A DNA stretch of 64,000 nucleotides from Zingiber officinale (Eukaryota; Streptophyta; Magnoliopsida; Zingiberales; Zingiberaceae), in the NCBI RefSeq assembly GCF_018446385.1, contig NC_056000.1:37671511-37735510 (forward strand). The letters run 5' to 3'. The notes below the pieces were generated by a model. That model ran no database searches, had not been told where the DNA came from, and saw only the letters and a program-made list of their open reading frames with translations. Each line of letters opens with the position of its first letter. Position 1 is the first letter of the stretch. Both the position numbers and the translations under genes were made by a program. This document shows, piece after piece, positions 58,404 to 64,000 of this stretch.

Positions 58404-58624
58404 ATCCCACAGGTCATCCGAGTTGGTATGTGGTGGGATGCTTGCCACATGAGGTTGCATGGTCGAAACTCAGGGTAGTCGGGGCGTAAATCCCCGGCCC
58501 CTGTGTAACTCACCCCACCTACCACATGCTTGCTCAGGATGCTGTGATTTACCTCCCTCGTGATGGCCTTGGGTCGAGTGCGGCGGGGGCGCTGTGGGCG
58601 AGCGATTTCGCCTTTTTTACCACA
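58404..58624 (+). mobile_element. tRNA-derived SINE (Au-like) with 18-19-bp target duplication
   Basis: About 220 bp beginning with a tRNA-like head: A-box-like CATCCGAGTTGGTATG and B-box-like GGTCGAAACTCAGG. A G+C-rich body follows, with gtcggggcgtaaatccccgg, and it ends in cgatttcgccttttttacc. It is flanked by TATAATACATCATAAGGG(A) at 58386-58404 and 58625-58643. This long target duplication is the mark of LINE-driven insertion. Resemblance to the plant Au-SINE family is from memory. Confidence 0.85.
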
Positions 58625-58643
58625 TATAATACATCATAAGGGA

Positions 58644-59733
58644 GTTAAATTGTCACTTAGATATTTGTAGTTTTATCTCCAATTACAATTTATTTGTAAG
58701 GATTTTTTTTCTCTAAACGCGATATGTAATCATGAAATGTTAAATTTTTTGGAGACGCTGAGGACGAGTGAATCATCTTTTTACCATAATAAAATGTTAA
58801 ACTTTTAGACTATCTACCACGAACATTTCTCAAAACTTTTATAAAGTCAGATCCGTCATCTCAAATTCTGTATTATATAGTTCGTCAAATTTTTTTTCTT
58901 ATGCTACAACTGCACCAGTCTGAATGTCGTGGGCACGAGGAGTTAGCAAGAGGCACGACAGATATACTCAACGTCAAAGATTTAATTTTCCAACAACGCA
59001 CTAACAGACACCTGCAATGCTTAAAAACTTGGTGTGCTGAACCATTGAATATATATATAAACTGCACTAATCTAAATCAATAGATTTTAATTTAATATCA
59101 ATGTTAAGTTCAATATGTGATTCGTCCAATTGAGTTAGTCTATATGCAATTTGATTTTCAATTTAATTTCCTTACATATTTTTTTACTTTATTAAAATGA
59201 ACGATGTGGTAACCATTTGTTCATTTTTTTTAATTACAAAAAATCAAAAGTAAGAAAATTTTACAAGCCAGAACCCAAAGATTTCTATTTTGTAAAATCG
59301 ATAAAGATAATTAAGGAAATCCGTCTCCAAATACTTAAGAGTGATTACGACATCCTAATGGGAACTAAATTATTAGATTTAAAAAATAAAATCTATTAAA
59401 AAAATAAATCCACTATCCTATCGATTTTTCTAGTGCTAACCTTAGGGATACAAAGAGCGATATATATAAATATAAGTATTAAACGTATGATGTGATAAAT
59501 TTCAGGTTCTTAATTCTTAAGAATCAATCTTTGACGATTACCTCAAAAATATTATACACTCATCTGTCTGTGATATATCTAGAGGATGATATTTATTTTT
59601 AAACTCGTTATCATTGGATGACTTAGATTTTTAATTTAAATAAAAAATTTGATTTGAAAATGAGAAGTTTTTACCAAATATGGACCCTATTAATTTAATT
59701 TTCCTGTTTGACTCGGTATTTGAAATGTTGTTG
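58644..59733. other. AT-rich spacer
   Basis: No gene or element recognised. Short frames at 58885-59083 and 59217-59399 have no family resemblance. Confidence 0.6.
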
Positions 59734-59738
59734 CTTAG

Positions 59739-60135
59739 AGCATCTCCAATGCAAGCTTTATTAGAGGTTTGTAAAATTGAAAAATCTCACTAAAAAGAGT
59801 TTTTATAATTGTGTATATAAGGTTTGAGGTTTTTAATTTAAGAACAGATTTGAGTTTTCAAATATATTTTTTTCTCTTAAACATAGAGCTAATAATTAAT
59901 GTCAATGATTGTCATAATGTTTTATAATGTTTCATTTTATAAATAATTAATAATAAGTCCACTTATGGAGAGAATTAACATGCATGAGCCATGCAATTAC
60001 ATGTGGAGAGAATTACAAAAAAGTTCACTTAGAGCTTTAACTATTAGGAATATTTCAATGAGTTTTTATAATGTTGATGTGGCATATTGAAACCTTCAAA
60101 AAAGCTCATTCAAAACTTTAACTATTGAAGATGCC
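59739..60135. mobile_element. MITE, about 397 bp
   Basis: AGCATCTCCAATGC at the left end is mirrored by the reverse complement GGCATCTTCAATAG at the right, and CTTAG stands on both sides (59734-59738 and 60136-60140). The interior is AT-rich with repeated 'aaaactttaactatt' words and no coding capacity. The superfamily is unassigned. Confidence 0.65.
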
Positions 60136-60262
60136 CTTAGATGTTGAGATACCTCGATCAATTTGTTTTATTTAGTTTTTTAAAACTTCATGTTAGATTT
60201 TACTTTTAGAATTTAAAAATTGAGTTATAATACTAAATAAAAAAATTAAATCCGTGCACGAA

Positions 60263-60264
<2 letters not shown>

Positions 60265-60295
<31 letters not shown>
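60265..60295. repeat. (TA)n microsatellite
   Basis: About thirteen TA units at the left border of the short-LTR repeat block. Confidence 0.95.
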
Positions 60296-60299
<4 letters not shown>

Positions 60300-60303
<4 letters not shown>

Positions 60304-60973
60304 TTATATATTTCTATAATGATATAATATCGTTCACTTTAGGTCTAGATCCTCATGACTTTGCTCTTGGATTTTACCTAAAATATCTCATACCAATGGA
60401 GATATTATAGATCATTTTAAACCCATGATCTTTTCCAAATGTTTTCAATGAGAGACTTTGATTAAATTCAATAATCCTCATCTCAAACGAAGAACCACAA
60501 TTACTCTCATGGTCTAGGCCTCCCTACTAGTGTCAAGTCACTCTTAACCTGCTCCGGGCCTTCCGCAAACATCCGGTCACCTTGACCTGCCTTCTCGTGA
60601 GCATCCTGTCAGGTCACTCTTGACCTGCTCCGGGCCTCCTCATGAGCATCCGGTCACCTTGACTTGCTCTGAGCCCCCCGCGAGTATTCTATCATTTTAC
60701 CTACTCTAGGCCTCCTCGCAAGCATCCGGTCAATTTGACCTGCTCCAGACCTCCCAGTGAGTATTCGGTGACCTTCACCTGCTTTGGGTCTCCCCGCAAG
60801 TATTCGGTCAACTTGACCTGCTCCGAGCCTACTCTCAACTTCGTTTAAGTCCACCCCACATGACATCTGGTCTGGATCATAACTCTGATACTATTTGTTA
60901 TGACCGAAGGATGTTTACATATCTCTACAATGTTATGATATTGTCCACTTTGAGTCTAAACCCTCATGACTTT
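60300..60973 (-). repeat. Short-LTR/leader block with 37-38-bp tandem and Copia-type primer site
   Basis: On the minus strand, an LTR end ..CATAACA (60897) is followed by a decayed initiator-Met primer site AGTATCAGAGTTATGATCC. Next comes a tandem of 'ggaggcccggagcaggtcaag' units (60536-60850), then a purine tract and a second LTR-like piece (60300-60475) that shares 'tcatgactttgctcttgga' text with 63415-63450. The order LTR, primer site, repeats, purine tract, LTR suggests a small non-autonomous LTR element. A 70-codon frame here follows the tandem. Confidence 0.5.
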
Positions 60974-61143
60974 GTTATGAAAAATCGCAACAGAATTCTA
61001 TTATGAAAACTTGTAATATAATTATGTTTTATAAAATCGTAATAGAATTTTATTACGAAAAATCTTAACATATTTTTCTTCCATAATATCCATCGCATTA
61101 GCTTTCGTCCAAATATGAGCTACCTATCAACAATCTCCACCTT
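60974..61143 (-). repeat. Partial 3' LTR and polypurine tract of the Copia element
   Basis: Minus-strand AAGGTGGAGAT (61143-61133) precedes TGTTGATAGG (61132). The LTR text continues to ..CATAACA near 60974, where it runs into the neighbouring short-LTR block. Confidence 0.55.
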
Positions 61144-61221
61144 GGCTAATATTCATACCTTTGAAGAATACAAGTATCTGAACAAAACTCCACCTAGATC
61201 TTTGAATCTGAGCTTCCTTCC

Positions 61222-63360
61222 TTTAGCATCTAGAGATATGGATTAAGTTCAAACAATGCTTGAACTTTTCTGTGGTCACTGATTTTGTTAGCATGTCTGC
61301 ATTGTGAACCTTCTCGAGTTGAATTTCTACGGAAGCAATCAACTCTCTAATCTTGTAAAACCTCACATCAATATGATTGGTTCTCACATGATATACCTGA
61401 TTCTTTGTCAAATAGATAACACTATGACTATCACATAACAATTTGATTCCACCTTACTGAATGCCCAGTTCTCTAGCCAACCCTGAAAGCCATAAAGCTT
61501 TCTTCACTACTTCAGCTACTGTCATGTACTCCACTCTATAGTAGACAATGCAACAATAGATTATATAATAGATTTCCAACAAATATGTCCTCCTACCACA
61601 ATCAACATATATCTTATAGTAGACCTCCTGTCATCTAAATCTCTTGTATAATCTGCATCTACGTACTGAGCAATTAAAAGATCTCCCAGTTGTCTACTGA
61701 ATATGATGTCATAATCAGCTATATTTTTCAAGTATCTGAAAATCCACTTCACTGCATCCCAATGTGGTCAGCCAGGATTTGAGAGAAACTTACTCACTAT
61801 ACTAACTGCTTGGGCCAAATATAGTCTCGTGCAAACCATGACATACATCAGACAACCAACTACACTGGTATAAGGAACCTTTGACATCTCTTGGATCTCA
61901 TCATTCGTCTTTGGACACTGTGTACTGGATAACTTGAAGTGATGCGCCAGGAGTTGCTTACCAACTTTGCATTCTTCATGTTGAATCTATCCAACACCTT
62001 CTCAACATAGCTATGTTGAGACAACTCTGTGAATCTCCATCCCAAGAATCTTCTTGGTCTCTCCCAAATTTTTCATGTCAAATTCTTTACTCAGTAGTCT
62101 CTTCAATTTGTTGACATATTTTATCTTATTCGTAACAATGAGCATGCCATCTACGTATAGTAGTAAGAAAATTAGTGATTCATCTTCAATACTCTTCACA
62201 TATATGCAGTAATCATACTCACATCTGCTATATCCATTTGAATTATATATAAATTAAAATGTTTGTACCATTGCTTAGGAGATTGTTTCAATCCATAGAG
62301 TGATTTCTTTAACTTACAAACCACCACTCTTGTCCAGACTAACTAAATCTCTTAGGTTGTGATATAAAAATTGGCTCCTCTAAATTTTCATGAAGAAATG
62401 TCGTTTTCACATCTATTTGCTCCAGCTGCAAATTGTGATGTGCTACCAAATCCAACACCATTTTAATTGACGTATTTCTTACTACTGGAGAGAAAATTTC
62501 TTCATAGTCAATTTCCTTTCTCTGTGAATACCCCTTTGCTACCAATCGAGCTTTGAACTTCACTTCTCTCTCTAACATTGCTTCTTTATTGTTGAATATC
62601 CACTTGCACCCTATAGTTTTCTTTCCTTCAGGAAGTTCCACTAGATCCCATGTTTGATTTTTATGCAACAAGTCCATCTCCTCTGTCATAGTAGTTGTCC
62701 ACTTATCCTTCTAAGAGTTGTGTATCACCTCTTAAAAAGACATAGGGTCTCTGTTATTAGTGATAAGTGCATAAAATACTAAGTCTTCGAATCTGTATAT
62801 GGTGGGTGGTTTTACGACTCGTCTCGTTCGACTACTAGCTATAGTGCAATGCTCCGTGTACTTTGAGTTAGAATCATTGGAATCAATAGTCTCTAGCTCC
62901 ACCTGCACAATATTTTTCTCCATGCTACTCTGTAGTGTTTCCTTTCATTCTTCCTGAGTACGTTGTAGCATAGCCTTCTTATCAAACATCACATCTCTAC
63001 TGATTACCACCTTTTTTGCCTTATGATCACAAAGTTTAAAGTCTTTAACTCCTTTCTAATACCCTATAAAAATGCACTGCTTTGACTTCACATCCATCTT
63101 TGATCTTTATTCACTAGATATGCGCATATAAGCTGGACATCTAAAAACTCGAATATGAGAGTAATCTACTTGATTTCCTATCCATACTTCCTATGATACT
63201 TTACCTTCTTATGCTATCCTTGGTGATCTATTAATAAGATAACATGTCATGTTAACTGCTTCCATCCAAAAATTCTTTGCTACCTCTGCATTCAGTCTGA
63301 GACATCTTACCTTATCAATGATTGTCTTGTTCAACCTTTTTGCTACCCCATTCTGCTAAA
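61222..63360 (-). pseudogene. Decayed Copia pol (integrase end, reverse transcriptase, RNase H)
   Basis: On the minus strand the pieces run in pol order. Integrase remnants lie at about 63360-62990 (NFWMEAVNMTCYLINRSPRIA). The spacer is at 62923-62732. Reverse transcriptase is at 62689-62339 (KARLVAKGYSQRKEIDYEEI, IDVKTTFLHENLEEPIFISQ) and 62199-62011 (LLLYVDGMLIV, where the catalytic YVDD has become YVDG). The connecting region is at 62045-61860. RNase H is at 61752-61561 and 61441-61223 (SVIYLTKNQVYHVRTNHIDV, LEKVHNADMLTKSV). Many stops and shifts separate the pieces. Gag and protease are absent; the right end breaks off inside integrase at about 63,360, where the second repeat block starts. 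Confidence 0.88.
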
Positions 63361-63384
63361 GGTGTCCTACATGTTGTTCCCAAA

Positions 63385-64000
63385 AGAATGTCCAAATATC
63401 TCCATAATGGCATGATATTATCCACTTTGGGCCTATGCTCTCATGGCTTTGCTTTTGGACTCTCCCTAAAAGACATCATGTCAATGAAGATATCCTACAT
63501 CCTTTTAACCCTATAATCTTTCCTAAATCTTTCTAATATGGGACTTTGATTGAACCCCAACAATCTTCCCCTCAAACAAAGTACCATATAGAGTACCCAA
63601 CAGTCCTCCCCTCAAATAAAGGACCATAATTACTCTCATGGTCCAGGCCTTCCCGTGAGCATTCAGTTATCTTGACATGTTCCAGGCCTCCTCGCAAGCA
63701 GTTGGATCTGGTTAATCTTGACCTGCTTCGGGCCTCCTTGCGAGCATCCAGTAACCCTGACTTACTTGCCTCTCCGCAAGTATCTGATCACCCTGACCTG
63801 CTCCAGGCCTCCCCGCAAGCATCTGGTCACCTTGACCTACTATAGGTTCCCCGCGAACATCCGATCACCTTGACCTACTTCGAGCCTCCTCGCGAGCATT
63901 TAGTCACCCTGACCTGCTTCGGACCTCCTCGCAAGCATCTAATCACCCTGACCTACTCCGGGCCCATTCTCAACTTCGTTCAAGGTCACCCTACATTGCA
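63385..64000 (-). repeat. Second copy of the short-LTR/leader block, cut by the window edge
   Basis: Related to 60300-60973. On the minus strand the leader tandem occupies 64000-63640, then a purine tract AGGGGAAGAT (63573-63563), and an LTR beginning TGTTGGGGTTCAATC at 63562 and running to about 63390. The 5' end lies outside the window. Confidence 0.6.

Overview
This window is plant nuclear DNA. It has spliced genes with GT..AG introns, chloroplast-targeted and thioredoxin-fold plant proteins, AT-rich spacers and a dense nest of LTR retrotransposons and DNA transposons. The style of the elements (a Tat-type Ty3 element with an antisense gene, gag-only SIRE-like Copia elements, a tRNA-derived SINE) and the codon use suggest a monocot, perhaps a Zingiberales genome. 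That assignment is inference from remembered family resemblance, not a search.

Only two host genes look intact, both on the minus strand. One is a five-exon THYLAKOID FORMATION 1 (THF1/Psb29) gene at 29.65-32.92 kb. The other is a two-exon DUF1223 (thioredoxin-fold) gene at 52.88-53.81 kb. Almost everything else is mobile DNA.

Layout. 0-5.5 kb: old LTR-like repeats and a Copia gag fragment split by a 2.4-kb solo LTR (target-site duplication, TSD, CAAAC). 5.56-21.3 kb: a 15.7-kb Ty3/gypsy Tat-lineage element (TSD AGACT). Its gag-pol has several premature stops, and its RNase H region is split by a 4.9-kb solo LTR (TSD TCATT). Its 3' third carries a 65-bp tandem array and a convergent antisense gene with apparent introns and its own TATA box. 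21.57-25.55 kb: a minus-strand Copia-type element keeping only a broken gag. 25.6-29.4 kb: LTR remnants and AT-rich DNA. 29.6-33.1 kb: THF1. 33.35-38.54 kb: an element with long inverted ends (Mutator-like) that has captured the 3' half of an ATG4 autophagy protease gene and a FAR1-like fragment. It is followed by a second, 1.2-kb long-inverted-repeat element. 40.49-52.11 kb: a PIF/Harbinger transposon into which a complete 7.0-kb gag-only Copia element (TSD CAAGT) and a 1-kb solo LTR (TSD GTAAT) have inserted. 52.88-53.81 kb: the DUF1223 gene. 57-58.2 kb: an LTR-like block with a minus-strand promoter. 58.4-58.6 kb: a SINE with an 18-19-bp TSD. 59.74-60.14 kb: a MITE. 60.3-64 kb: a decayed Copia pol on the minus strand, flanked by related short-LTR and tandem-repeat blocks, the right one running off the window.

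Four nested or interrupted insertions can be ordered in time from exact target-site duplications. A pattern across the families is that most of the LTRs carry an island of their own short self-complementary motif, a different motif in each family.
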